64,000 nucleotides of DNA, from positions 24,613 through 88,612 of the forward strand of contig JABYQS010000155.1 in NCBI GenBank assembly GCA_022592435.1, read 5' to 3'. This DNA comes from Cerioporus squamosus. Lineage: Eukaryota > Basidiomycota > Agaricomycetes > Polyporales > Polyporaceae. Within the stretch, counting starts at the first letter, position 1, and each line of letters begins with the position of its first letter. Under the pieces are notes generated by a model. That model was not told the DNA's origin. It did no database searches and saw only the letters and a list, made by a program, of their open reading frames with translations. Positions 1 to 11,259 of the stretch are shown here, piece by piece. A program made the translations under genes and the position numbers.

Positions 1-319
1 CGCACAACCCCTCGGACTCGCTCGGTCAGTCCCTCGACTACGACTCGGACACTGGTAGCCGGGTCACTACTCGGACGCGGCTACGGCTCCGCGACGTCGC
101 CTGCGGCGACGAGACACAAGCACTCGGTACGCCCACCGCGTTTGCGATCCCGTGGATCCGGGAGAGCAAGTCAGTACTATACAAGCACCCGCCGGGCCGT
201 CGTTCGCGGGCTGACTTGCCGGATGGACCCCTACTTTGGGGTGAGTACATGCAGTCGACGCACATAGGAAGGTATGCTCACCCGCGCGAGCTGACATCCC
301 TCCAGCGCGATCCTTGTTC

Positions 320-800
320 GCACATGAACGCCGTCCCGAGCACTCGGGCTTCGACCGTCGCTGCGGTTGTCGTCTTCCAAGGCGAGTTCGCATACACGCA
401 GGCGAGCATGGCTGGTGAACGACTTACCTGAACAGCGGACGTCTATTTACGACGCCGATTGCGTCCAAGTCTCGCGTGATCTGGGACGAGCGTCAGCGTG
501 CACTCGACGAGGTGCCGGACAGAAGCCGAAGGACGTACCGAGAGACAGGGCCTCGGACGCGCCCGCAAATGTCGGGAACACCGTTCCTCCCCGTCCGCAT
601 CCGAGCATGCGGGCTTTGATCGCTGCGGCGCACCAGGACCCTGAGATAAGTTCGCGTCCATGCAAGCGACGATGAACGGTGAGCGACTCACCTGTGCAGC
701 GGACGTCACTGGTCCTCGAAGCCCGCCGGCGATGCGTCCGAGTCTCGCGCGGCCTGGGACGGGTGTTAGCATCCATGCAGTCTCGACGATGGGCAGGAGA
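320..800. repeat. Diverged tandem repeat, period about 262 bp
   Basis: Two blocks recur in the same order about 262-267 bp apart. The block at 424-446 (acttacctgaacagcggacg) matches 686-708 (actcacctgtgcagcggacg). The block near 333 (gagcactcgggcttcgacc) matches the one near 602 (gagcatgcgggctttgatc). The shared stretch after the first block continues for about 100 bp with many substitutions and includes a conserved tctcgcg core. I see no open frame preserved across copies, so this looks like old, non-coding satellite-like DNA. Confidence 0.5.
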
Positions 801-999
801 GAAGACGGTACGTAGAAGCCAGTTCCGGACGCGTCTGCCGATGCGCGCAAGGTATGTCAGCCGGCGATACGCGCAGACCGAGTTGGAGATCGCACGTGCT
901 CACCTGATGTCGGTTCAGAGGTACGTCGCCAGCGGCCGGTGTCGGTCCTGCGGATCCGGGAGTGTCAGCGCGACGAAGACACGACGGCCAGCATGCATA

Positions 1000-3900
1000 C
1001 CTCGCCCATGCAGCGCTTCAAGCATCGTCGAAGCCGGGAGAGAGGGAGAAGCCTGGACTTGGAGGTGAGCAGGACGCACAGGCCGCCGGGAGACGATCGG
1101 CATACCGTAAGTAATGCTCATCGCAGTGGCACGCAGGGCATCGTCCTGGAAGAACGAACATCAGCGTCGTGCTACGATGCCAGGCTACGGACCGCGAACT
1201 TACCTGTTGTGTCGCTGTCTTGCCACACAACGCACGAGCTACCTGCCAGACGGATCTTCTCAGTGCCCTGGATGGCTCGAAGCGCGAGACTCGGGAGCAC
1301 ACTTACCCCTGCCACTGCATCGCACGTCGATATCCGAGCTGCAGCGCGTCGCGGCAGAGCCCGAACCAGGAGCCGGGAGCCGGGAGATGAGAGGTGGGGG
1401 GAGGGCAGACGGGGACATGACGCCTCACCCGCGCCTCTCTCAGCCTAAGTACGTCGGGAGCAGGGCCCCGGGTCCGTGCGCCCGCGTGCGTTGTTTGGTG
1501 ACCGTGTCTGCGTCCGAGGAAGTGCGGGTCTACGCGTCGGCGGTGTTGCAGGGCATTCTCGGCCAGCGGTGGTGGCGGACAGTGAGTACGTACTACGTAC
1601 TCTTGCATGTTCGATCTCGGTCGGTTTCCTATCTCGTTGGCAGCTGACATCAGTCACGGCATGTGGGTCGGTAGACGTTGGAATAAATTTTGTACCTCTC
1701 TATCGCTGTGAGACTGAGATCATATGCCTTGAGCACAGTGTGTTGAGTGGCATGCACAGTCACTTCGAGGAGAGTAGGATGCTCTCGGGATCTGTGCGAC
1801 AACTCGGAGTCGGTGGCACGGGAGGTTCGAGCAGAGGTGTATAAAGCTTCCGAGTCCGGTCTAACCCTGAGAGTCGCACTCACGGTATCCCGAGTAAGTA
1901 TCCTTGAATGATCAATATTCGGGGGGACCCTTGATCAGGGCAGCGTATCCGACATCGGAACAAAGCTTGGGATGTCTGCAACCAGGTAGAGACATGACCT
2001 CGGAGCTGGTCCTGGAAGTACTAGACTTGCCACAGAAAGCGACAGTTTGAATATACGAGAGGACTGGCATAAGCATTCATGCGGACACAAAGGAGGTGGG
2101 GACTCTCTCGAACGGGCGGAAGGTTTAACCGGGAAAAACGAGTGTTTGAATTTGGGAGTGCCACATTCCGGATGAGAGGAGGCCCGGGCATGGGCTCCCA
2201 CGAAGCCAGGTTTCATGTGGGCAGCGGCAGGCAAACAGGAACTTTGCAAGCATAATGGACCTCCTCCAACCGACATACAATTATCAAGCAAGCGTGTGCA
2301 TACAAGACCTTCAGTGTGTCTAGTAGGACACTTTACTGTGCGGCATCATATGAAGGATGATATGAGAAATATGGCAAGCGTGGCCGTGGTACTTCAATGT
2401 CCCTTTTGGGAACCTCAGCGACATCCCCGGCGGCCAGCAGTCGCTCCACTCCATCCTCATCACCCTGCATGTTGGGATCCTGCGCTTCGAGCCTGTTGAC
2501 AACGACTTTGCCGACCTCGCAACCCAAAAGCTGTCCTCCCCAGTGCGCCCATCACGCGGCCCGCGCCGTGGTGCTTCGGCCCATTCGGGACAGACCAGAT
2601 CGGAACGAGCATGAAGAATGCATGCTTTAACAGCCGCAGGGAGCCGAGACGGCGTGTGAAGGATGGCCCGAAGACCCCGAAGATGGTGCTGGACTCGGAC
2701 ATTGAGGAGGACACTGAGGTCGAGAGTGATGTCGATGAGTAGCAGTGGTGGATCTCTTGTGTCAGGCAGTGGACGAAGGAGCAAATGGGTGTTCATGCCA
2801 ATCTATTGGCCGCTGGTGGCGGTGTTGGCTTCCGATCTTGCGGTAGCGGGAGCTTCCGGTGCTGAGACGTTTCAACGGCGCTGTGCAGGCCATGCTACAT
2901 AGGTATACCAGTGTCTTGCTGTGTTGGTGCAGCAGCCGGCCAGCTGTTGCCCTGTAAGGCTGAATGCACCTCCCGGCCGATGACTGCATTGAAACTGACC
3001 GTGTACGAACCTAGAAGCCAACCCTGCAGCCATGCACTATTCGGCTGCGACGACTGCGCGCAATGTCAGATTTAGCCGAATTGTGCAAGACACGCACGAC
3101 TGGTACACACCCTGTACTCCCTGCCACACTTGTAAGCCTCTTGAGACTGCGGACGGTCGCTGTAAACAAGTAAGATATGGCTATCGCAGTTTCTGGTACC
3201 CGGAAAGCTGCTACTTACCTTCATAAATTGCCCCCAGAGAGAATACACTGGAAGCGACGCAACGCGTATGGGCCGATAAGCGTCAGGTACCACACTTGAA
3301 TTGGGATGTCAGAGTGCCCTGGGAGAGCTAGGAATTTGCCGTCTCCGACACATGAATGTTCGCGTTAACCGGACCAGAGGCACTGCGTGTTGCACCCCTT
3401 CCTTCCTCCCACCACAGTGCATTCTGGCTTCGCCGTTGCCCTCTGGACTCTCCCGGCATCTGCGCGTCCTTTGGACTCCCCGGACGCAGACATAGCACTG
3501 CAGAAGACCGTGTTAGGTGAGGGCACTGCGTAGGGTTGCATACTTGCATCGGGCAGCACTGCACAGTGTTATGCACTGCTGCACTTGCCGTTCGCACTAG
3601 ATGCATCATGCGACGCGCGAAGACACGATGGAGGTGTGGAGACCCGCACTGCTGTCCCGGGACCGCATCGGACGCGTTACGCGTCCGTCAACGTGTCCTG
3701 ACCAGTTCTCCGAGGTGAGCATACTTCCAGCTCGATAGAATGCATCCTCGTACCGTTTGCATGGCTGCCGGCCATGGTCAAAATCCTTGAGGCCCGAGCT
3801 TTTCATCCTGCGAGCCTTCTGCTCGACCTCGATGTCAGGTAACGAGTCGTCAGCTCGTCCCCCACACTGCTGTAAGCCAAGGCTGGCAACGATTTCTTTC
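1000..3900. other. Stretch with no supportable gene
   Basis: Short open frames occur on both strands, none longer than about 180 codons, and none shows recognisable domains, consistent intron boundaries or family resemblance. The minus-strand frames at 2320-2796 look the least random but switch frame several times. I call nothing here. Confidence 0.5.
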
Positions 3901-3980
3901 GTCGTCCGGCACGCATTCTCGCGTTCCAGACGACTTGCACGGACCCCGGAAGACCTCCATGGTACAAGATATGTCCTAGA

Positions 3981-4339
3981 GGTACGTCAGAGGCTTCGCT
4001 GCCCATATACGCTGCTGGCGACGTACCTGACGACCTGACTTCGCCGCAGGACCTCTCCAGACAAGCCCGCGCATCCGAGACAGCGCTGGGTAGGTATGTG
4101 GCCGAGGAGACTCTCGGCTTGATTCAGGCGAGTCAGTACGACACTCTGCACATCTGCGAACGACTTTGTAGGCTTACCAAGTCGATGTCAGTTTGGTTCT
4201 CAGCGTGTCTCTGCACCGGTTCAATTCCAACGCTCTGGGCAGTTTATAGGTCTCCCGGGAGTCCTGCGTGACTGTCAAGCATGCTATAAGGTACGTCAGA
4301 GGCGTCCAGGCTCTCGTGTCCTCGTCTGGCGACGTACCT
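3981..4339. repeat. Pair of short hairpins within a 300-bp repeat
   Basis: Two copies of the same arrangement lie about 310 bp apart. In each, aggtacgtc is followed some 30-40 bp later by its reverse complement gacgtacct: arms 3980-3988 with 4020-4028, and 4289-4297 with 4331-4339. The 14-mer ctggcgacgtacct is identical in both right arms (4015-4028 and 4326-4339), and its reverse complement occurs once more at 919-932. AG|GTACGT is also a consensus splice donor, so each hairpin presents a donor-like site on both strands. No function is claimed. Confidence 0.5.
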
Positions 4340-4998
4340 GACAGCCTCAGCTGATCTGCAACGTCCAGAGCTCTCGGTCCCGCTCCACGGCTTTCGAGGT
4401 GCTCGGGTACCTGAGAGCAAGAAGAAAGGCCCCGGGTAAGTCAGTGCAACATGCAGCACGTCGAGAGCAACACGTACTTACCAGTTCAACAGTCAACCTT
4501 CGCCCGCGCCAGGTGCGTGTTGGTGGGCATCTAGCGGCCCGAAACGGACGTTGCTACCAGTTCAGCTCCGCAGGTGTCTGTGGATGGAAAGCGGCGAGCC
4601 TCCGCAGTGGTCTTCCCTCGGGCACGCGGGTATGTTGCCGGCTCTTCCGGGGCACCGAGCGCGATATCGGAGGTCTTCAAAGCGTGTATCCCAAGCTTCT
4701 GGGCGACGGAGGTCTGCTGCGGGACAGTGAAGTCTTCAGCGGGCGCGCACAGCTCTCGGAACGGCGCAAGAGTTCTCAGGCATGTGGGCAATGAGATCTG
4801 CTATGGGGCGTATACGAAGGCGGGAGAGCGCAATTTCCGGAACACGGTAACGAGCGCGGTAGTTGTATCATAGCGAGTCTCACCATGGCTCTCCCTGTAC
4901 GTCCGAGTGTCTGCTCAGTGACATTTCCTGTACAATCCCTGTAGCTCTGTAAACCACCTCCCTGCTCCCTACCGCGCTCCCCACCCCCTCCCATCTCC

Positions 4999-6483
4999 CT
5001 ACCGTGATTCTGCTGAGTCCCGTCCTATTTCCGGTCGAGCTACTCCCCCACTGCGCGCCTCACTCCGCTGCGCCCACCCAGCCACGAGGCTACCAAACAC
5101 CCACTCGGCTGCTCGCGGAGAACGAAATATATTCGCGTGCGCTATGTACACGGCGAGACAGTCCTTGCGCGCCTTGGCCATCTTCATGCTGTAAGTCACC
5201 TTCTCGTCCGCGAGGCAGACGAGCGTGCGGCCCCATACGATCGCCATACGCCAATCCTCGGTCGTGTCAAGATTGGTGCCACCCACGCGACTGGGGAGGT
5301 TCTCGCCCGTCTCGAAGACGTCAAGCGCGGCGAGCCAGTACGTCGAGGGAGCGTCCGGCTCACCGGGGAGGACGATTGACGGGTCCTGCGCGACGAGGTT
5401 TCCCATGAGGAAGAGGGCGATGCCGAAGATGGCGTGAAACGCGGTCGGGAGCTCCGTGTGTCTGTGACGGGTGTGTGAGCGCGATGGGGACCGACACGGT
5501 CTATGCGCGAGGATGCGGGGACGCACCGATGAGAGACGGTCGTCGCGCGTCTGCGATGCCAGTGCGAAGAACCGGCGGAGTCAGCATCGGACCAATCGCG
5601 GTTGAGACGTTCGTCCGTGGGTGTGATCGCATCTGGGGAGCGGCTCGTGCGGTGCACTGGCACGTCGGCATACACCACGGACGGGTCGGGGTGGTCGAGG
5701 AGGAAGCGGTGGCATTCGCGGATGACGGCGCGCAGGAGCGGGATCGCTTCGGGGATGTCTTCTGCTGGACGGGGGACATCAGTCATGGTGCGGTCTGGGT
5801 CGCGCCTGGTCGCGCCTAGACGGGGACGCACCGTCGTAGCGCTCCGCGGCGCGGGCAAAGAGCTCCTTGAGGTTCTCCCAGTCCTCGTAGTCGGCGGAGC
5901 GCACGGCCTTGCCCTTGGAGGACGCGTCGGACGCGGTGGACGTGGAGGGTGCGCGGGAGATGGAGTTGGGAGACATGGCGTGGATAGCTAGGCGGACTGG
6001 CGGAAGAGGGATGCGTAGGGGCGCATTATATAGCAGATGGTCAGACAGCGGGGTGCACGAACCGGGACCGGATGTCGGGGACGATGTGAAGTCCGAGTCG
6101 GAGTCAAAGTGGCCAGAGAGGCGTCTGCGCTTGGAGGAGGCGGAGGAGGAGGAGCGGGCGTCGTCGACCTCGTCTTCGTCCTCGTGGGGGTGCGCGGAGA
6201 GGTCCCTGTGGGAGCTCGCGGCCGAGGGCGATCGGAGATGGACGGAGGCTGGGGAGACGGCGCGAGAGGAGGCAGCTGATGGTGAGTGCCAGGAGGGGGA
6301 GACGGAGGAGGAGGACGACGATGCGCGCAGAAAGTCGGCTATGCGCTCGTGCGAAAGCAGTTCCTGATTCGGCCACGGGAACGACGGCGCGGCTTGGGTT
6401 GCGCGTGCCTGGTGCTGCCGCCAGAGACCGCGGGGCCGTTTGCGCGACGGGGCGGGCAGCGACGGGACGGGCGTGGGCGACAT
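4999..6483 (-). CDS. Conserved basidiomycete protein of unknown function, 3' end uncertain
   Basis: Three exons on the minus strand fit together: 6483-5832, 5764-5527, and 5461 downward. The introns are 67 and 65 nt with GTGCGT donors and YAG acceptors, and the frame is kept across both. The N-terminal 150 or so residues are low in complexity (Ser/Pro/Arg runs, acidic stretch) and probably disordered. The folded part is more ordered, with an acidic WENLKELFARAAERYD segment, a hydrophobic helix near GIALFLMGNL and the motif WRMAIVWGRTLVCLA. I remember similar unnamed proteins from polypores but know no function. The start is chosen because a TATA box lies about 60 bp upstream. After position 5200 a GTGACT donor could begin another intron, so the last 65 residues as read to the stop at 4999 are doubtful and the gene may be truncated. 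Confidence 0.65.
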
Positions 6484-6537
6484 GCACGCGAGCATGGAGA
6501 CGTCGAGAGAGAGGGCGGACAGCCCAGCGCAGGACGT

Positions 6538-6548
6538 CGTATATATCG
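6538..6548 (-). promoter_or_regulatory. TATA box of the unknown-function gene
   Basis: The minus strand reads cgatatatacg about 60 bp upstream of the ATG at 6483. This is a normal distance for a fungal TATA box plus short 5' leader and supports this start over more upstream in-frame codons. Confidence 0.5.
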
Positions 6549-6549
6549 T

Positions 6550-7632
6550 TCGGGGCAGCCCACAGCCAGACTGCGTCCATGCACTCGCAGAGCAGTCCAG
6601 GCCAGTCCCTCCTCCCATCGCCATCATCCCGCCCAGTCCAGCCCCGCACAATATCAGTCAACCACAGCCCAGCCTCGAGTCCGCCTCCGTCCGTCCCATC
6701 CCTGCCCGCGCTTGTCCCCGGCCTCGACCTAGCCACAGTGCGTAGCCGTAACCTCAATCAATGACCAATGACCAGCTGCACGCGACCTCCCGACGCAGCA
6801 CAACCTCCCGGAAGAGCTCAACCCTACCACGAGATGCGCAGCGTTCGCAAGCACCCCCTCGCAGCCCGCGACCTGGGAACTTCCCCCATCTCCCAATGAG
6901 ACCCATCATCCAATCGTCGCCTTTGCAGCGTCGATACCGCGGCCATCTCTCTCTTCGAACATCACACCTCCGCGACTTGCTACGCGCTCATGGCAAGATG
7001 TTCCTCAACAGCCCCTTCCCAACGCCACTGAGCAGCGACGGCGTTCACGGCATCCGTGAGCCTTCTGAGCCGGTGCGCGAACGTCCGATCCGCTCTCCCA
7101 CTTGTGCCGGGCCCTCCTGTGGGACTCGGGGTGGCGGGAAGACGAGAAAAAGTGTCCGGTTGACGGGCTACGTGTTCAGAGAAGCCCGCTGACGGCCGCG
7201 GATTCACAACGCGAGCCAATCAGGGAGAGGTGCGCTGATACCGAGAAGTGAACGCAAGTGTCCATTGAACATTCGGACTTGGCAAGCAGAAGCGCAGAGG
7301 TGACGTGCTTACTGGCGAGGCCGTAAGAATCGCATGTGTCCCGGCACTGGGGGCAACAGCGCTACATGTCACTTGCCATGAACGCAGCATTCCTCCGGGT
7401 CCGATTCCTACAGCGTGGAGTGTGCTCATTGTGGCATGAGATAGCTCGGACGCTGGCTCTTCGTGTGTCGAAATGTCATCCGGGTCATCACATGCGAGTG
7501 GCCACCGGTCAGTCGCAGTGCTCCCGAGGAGGATGGGTCGGTGGCCCCGGGAGCTCAACGTGCCCGATATCTCCCAAGCTTACGAATTTAGCCTCGTTGC
7601 TGATACATCGCAGCGACGTACCATATACATCG
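6550..7632. other. Intergenic stretch without a supported gene
   Basis: Pyrimidine-rich and low-complexity upstream DNA from about 6560 to 6760, then mixed sequence. Plus-strand and minus-strand frames around 6761-7219 have composition typical of chance frames, and none shows a domain. Confidence 0.5.
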
Positions 7633-7634
7633 TA

Positions 7635-8039
7635 AGGTAGGCCCAGCACAGACTCGACTACGTCATGTGATCGAAATCTGTCACGCTGGGTCGGGTTTGG
7701 CTGGGCCGCGACAATGGAATTCAAACTTGAATGCAGGTAGCCACCAATCGCAAAATCCGGAACCAGCAGTCGATAGCGAAAGTGCTTTTTGACATTATTG
7801 TGGTTCTTGATTTTTAATGGAGGGCGTTGACCGAGAGCCTATCGAAAAGTTTGCACTGGCGCTTGGTTTCTTTGAGGCATTTCCGCACCGCGCGCGTCGA
7901 CAAGTCTGGTAGGCGCTGCCAGGAAAGGCAGTGAAAGCCGGTTGCAGACCCTAGAATCGTTCTACAGGTTCGATGCACGTGAGGGGTCACGGGCGCGTCA
8001 CACCATCACGACGTAGTCGAGTCTGTGCTGGGCCTACCT
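7635..8039. mobile_element. 405-bp MITE with 31-bp terminal inverted repeats, TA target site
   Basis: The left end reads aggtaggcccagcacagact and onward to 7664. The right end, 8009-8039, is its exact reverse complement for about 31 bp. Both ends are flanked by TA (7633-7634 and 8040-8041), the target duplication of Tc1/mariner-type transposons. The interior has no coding frame, so it is non-autonomous. The duplicated reductase gene further along the window carries the corresponding empty site near 12680, where the sequence runs straight through a single TA. The element lies about 50 bp beyond the stop codon of the first reductase gene, probably in its 3' UTR. Confidence 0.8.
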
Positions 8040-8087
8040 TATCATCATGAACAAAATATATGCCATGTCCCTCGAAGCGCCGCCTAG

Positions 8088-9764
8088 TCACAGCTGTGGC
8101 CTGGCACTGGCCCCCTCCCTGTGCCTGCGCAGAGCCTGGTTCTGAACGACGAGCAGCAGCGCATACAGCGTCTCCATCCTCTGCCCCAGACAACACAGTG
8201 GCTGTCAGTGCCTAGGTCACGTAGGACGAAACGGCACTCACCGGCATATCCACCCCCGCCCTCCGCCCCATCCTCACGACCTCCCCAACAACATGCTCGA
8301 CCTCCATCGGCCGCCCGGCCTGGACGTCCACCAGCATGCTCGGCAGGTGCTTGCTGTCCGGCCGCGCGTGGATCCGCGCCGTGTTCAGCAGCGTCTTGTA
8401 CGCCACGTCCGCGTCGATACCGTCCACGCGTCGATCCGGATCCTCCGGGGACGCAAACACCGCCTGGCCGAGCGCAGACAGCTCCTGCAGCGCGTCGTAC
8501 AGCAGCGGGACCGTGTACTGCCCGAGCGCAGGCGCCGCACGCGGCACGTCCGCCGTCCGCCTCTCGCTTTCGCTCTCCGTCTGCGGCTCGTTCTCCGACC
8601 GTCCCCCCTCCCTCCGCCCCAGCCGCGCTTGAGTTTGGGAGCTCTCCCCAGGGTACGAGTCGACGTGACCGGGCTCGCACTCTAGGGGGCGGAAGAACGC
8701 CCTCAGCGACTCCCGCGCGAGCGCCGCGGACGCGCCCAGCACGGCGTTCCACATGTTCTTCGCAAACTTGACGCGCTGGATCTCGGGCACGACCGTCACC
8801 TCGCTCCCGCCCTCGCGCAGGAGCGCCGCGAGCTCCTCGAGGAGCGCGGCTTCCGCTGGCGTGTTCTCCGCGGCGGCGACGTTCGTGCGGCGGTAGATGC
8901 CCATCGACACGCGGTCCTGTATGTGCGCCGTGATGCGCGGATGGTGAGTAAGCGCACAAGTTACAGCGGGCCAGCAGATGGCTCGAGAGGAGGAGTACTG
9001 ACAAAGTCGTTGTGCTCGACGACGTTCTTCTCGACGAGGTTCGTCCCGATCCACACCCCCGTGCTCACGATGCGCGGCTCCTCGTCGGGCTTCAGCGTCT
9101 TGAGCGCGTCGTACAGATCCGTCTCGACGCCCAAACCGTTCTGCATGAGCACATACGTCGGCTGCGGGTGCTCGTTCGCGTACGGGGCGGAGAGCAGGGG
9201 CGCCAGGAGGGCGGGGGCCCGCTGGAGCTCCGGGATCGCCTTCGTCGTGAGGAAGACGTAGGCGTACGGCCGATCGAGTGCGTCCGAGAGCCTCGGGAGC
9301 ACTGCACGCGTTTGGAGCACGGTCGGTCAGTCCGTCGCTACCGCAGCAGATGTGTATGAAATTGATGCGGACGTACGCCGGTCAGGCCGCCATCCCTGGA
9401 TGTTCCCGTACTTGCCGCTCCAAAAGTCCATTCCGTGGGCTATATCGCAGGGGAGAGAACGACTCGTGAGTCAGCAACGTGAAGTACTAGCGGGAGAAGG
9501 AGAATCCCGGATGCTCTGCCCAGGACAACACCGACCGTTTGCAACCGCGTAGTTGCTTCGCGCGACCACGGACACGCGCGCACGGCCGCTTCTCTTCAAG
9601 ATCAGCGAGTCTGGTGGTGGTTATCGCGGTCATCCGCGGGTGCGGGGTGGCCTCGCACGCGTCAGCCTTCCATCTCTCGCAGGCTAAGCCAGATGGACAA
9701 ACATACATATCGCACCCACGGCACCGTAGCCGACGAGCAGGACGTCCTTGCAATGGGAGGACAT
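8088..9764 (-). CDS. 2-dehydropantoate 2-reductase (ketopantoate reductase), copy A
   Basis: This enzyme uses NADPH to reduce ketopantoate to pantoate in pantothenate/CoA synthesis. Six exons can be joined. Exon 1 (9764-9707) encodes MSSHCKDVLLVGYGAVGAI with the GxGxxG nucleotide-binding loop. The second encodes VVARSNYAVAN. Later exons contain the TTKAIPEL segment, MQNGLGVETDL, and the C-terminal ApbA_C domain with KFAKNMWNAVLG and a conserved SMLVDVQAGRPMEVEHVVG stretch. The family's catalytic lysine and glutamate fall in the last two motifs. The final exon encodes METLYALLLVVQNQALR and stops at 8088. A Ser/Glu-rich insert of about 45 residues within the C-terminal domain is probably a disordered loop. 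The start aligns with that of copy B. The copy is intact in my reading and has no obvious targeting peptide. Substrate specificity among KPR-like enzymes cannot be read from sequence. Confidence 0.88.
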
Positions 9765-9790
9765 GATGTTCGTGTCCAACGTTTATGGCC

Positions 9791-9850
9791 CGAGCGCCCG
9801 AGGTTGTTGACGCGACATACTACTTAAACGCCCTTTCCTTATCTTATCGC
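9791..9850 (-). promoter_or_regulatory. Conserved upstream blocks of reductase copy A
   Basis: Two short blocks upstream of the ATG at 9764 are shared with copy B in the same order: gagcgcccgaggttg (9792-9806) and cttatcttatcgc (9838-9850). On the sense strand the second reads gcgataagataag, which contains two overlapping GATA motifs and could also serve as a TATA-like box. Because the rest of the upstream DNA has diverged, conservation suggests function. Confidence 0.5.
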
Positions 9851-9868
9851 GCGGCTTTAAGTTTCAAG

Positions 9869-10127
9869 TTACTTACTCTCTTCAACATTTTCTTCAAGGC
9901 GAAGCTTGAAGCTCGAAGCTTGACCGCCACCATGATGGCCATAAGTACAGTCAAACCCTGGGCCTTCTTTCTCCTCTTCGTCCGAGATGCTATCTGTCAT
10001 CCACAGACATTCAAGACCGAGCTTCTCCTGCATCTGACGCACGGCCAGATCCTCCCCTCGGACCCTCCCCCATTCGAGATCCGAAAGCGCGTCATGCAAA
10101 GCCTGGCGAACAGACTCCGCTAGTAGT
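9869..10127 (-). pseudogene. Possible remnant of an unknown coding sequence
   Basis: A minus-strand frame has protein-like composition, with charged helical segments such as ALHDALSDLEWGRVRGEDLA and SISDEEEKEG. It lacks a start in context, is closed upstream by a stop, and overlaps the promoter region of reductase copy A. I do not recognise the family. It may be the tail of a decayed gene or chance. Confidence 0.25.
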
Positions 10128-10129
10128 AG

Positions 10130-11150
10130 TAGACCATTTCAAGTTTCGACGGTGGCCTTCGCGCGCCCTCGGAGTGATTGCACCCGACTTAGAGCCGCGT
10201 GTACTTAGAACGGGCCCCGGGCCTGTGGACCACATGCAGCGCATGCAGACTGCGTTCCTTCAAGTTGGCAAGACCGACGCGTCTATGCGATGGCGGTGTG
10301 TTTCCTAGTGATCATCCGGTAATTGACATTCACTTTTGACAGTGACTTTGTCCTCCGTTGTGTGGCGGAGTGCTGCCGCCTGCGGCCGACCTGCGACACC
10401 ACCTCGAGTCCCCTGGATGCCGAGGATGTCCGTCGCGAATGTAAGAGGGGTAGTTCCTCATAGAAAATATCGCAATCAGAGGGCCTCATGTTCCCGGTGG
10501 CAGCGTAGGTGAGCTTCTATGGTCAACCTAAGCTCCTCACTAGCTCATGTGCGTATAATCAGGGTTCTCAGCCCCGCCGAGTCAGACATCAGGTACTCAA
10601 AAGCGGCAAAACAACCCTTTGTATACTGGACCACCGGCCCCGTTGATATATTCTCCAGGCATACATTCAAACCACTGACGCAGGCGTTCCACGTCTGTGA
10701 TCTGCGCGTCGCCTTAGCGCATCAAGATGCGGCGCACGCCACGCCGAGCACTGTCGGGTGCGCCATTTCATGTGTTGTGCACCGTCTGAAATTGAAACCA
10801 AGGTTACACTATAACATTAGCCCCTATCAGCACCCGCTTCTCGGTACTCGTGGATGCCTGCACATGGACGAGCGCCGCTCGAGCCTTGATGACGGGATGA
10901 TAGAGCGCGACGAGGCATAACAACACGACGTGGATGCGTTACGAGGCGCAAAACGATGTCAAGTGTCCGACACTACCATCCGCGAGCATCATGCAGTTCA
11001 ACAGGCTTAGCTCCACGGTATCGCCTATCGCGCAACTGCCAACCACACAACAAACCACCATGGCAGTGGTGCACACGACGAACGACGGCCATGCCGGGGC
11101 ACACTGATCAGCATGGCCCCGTCGTCGGGTCGTAGGTTCATCCGAGCCTC
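10130..11150. other. Intergenic stretch without a supported gene
   Basis: About 1 kb between reductase copy A and the secreted-protein gene. A plus-strand frame at 10519-10920 has no domain, no intron pattern and no relative in the window. I see no inverted repeats or tandem repeats here. Confidence 0.5.
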
Positions 11151-11158
11151 GGTATATA
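11151..11158 (+). promoter_or_regulatory. TATA box of the secreted-protein gene
   Basis: ggtatataac lies about 105 bp upstream of the ATG at 11260 and is the only TATA-like motif nearby. Confidence 0.5.
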
Positions 11159-11259
11159 ACTTGGAGGTGGTGCGGAGAGTGACGATCAGTGCCCTTCGTT
11201 TGCTCGTTCGACGCCCCGACTTGCCCATTCGCTCCATCTTCAAGGGACAGTCCACAAAG

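Noticed and set aside
7960..7985. aggttcgatgc resembling a tRNA B box
   Set aside because: No matching A box or cloverleaf, and it lies inside the MITE.
8084..9004. Long minus-strand open frame of 306 codons overlapping reductase A
   Set aside because: It is an Arg/Gly/Ala-rich shadow of the GC-rich reductase exon. Only its last part coincides with the true final exon, in another frame.
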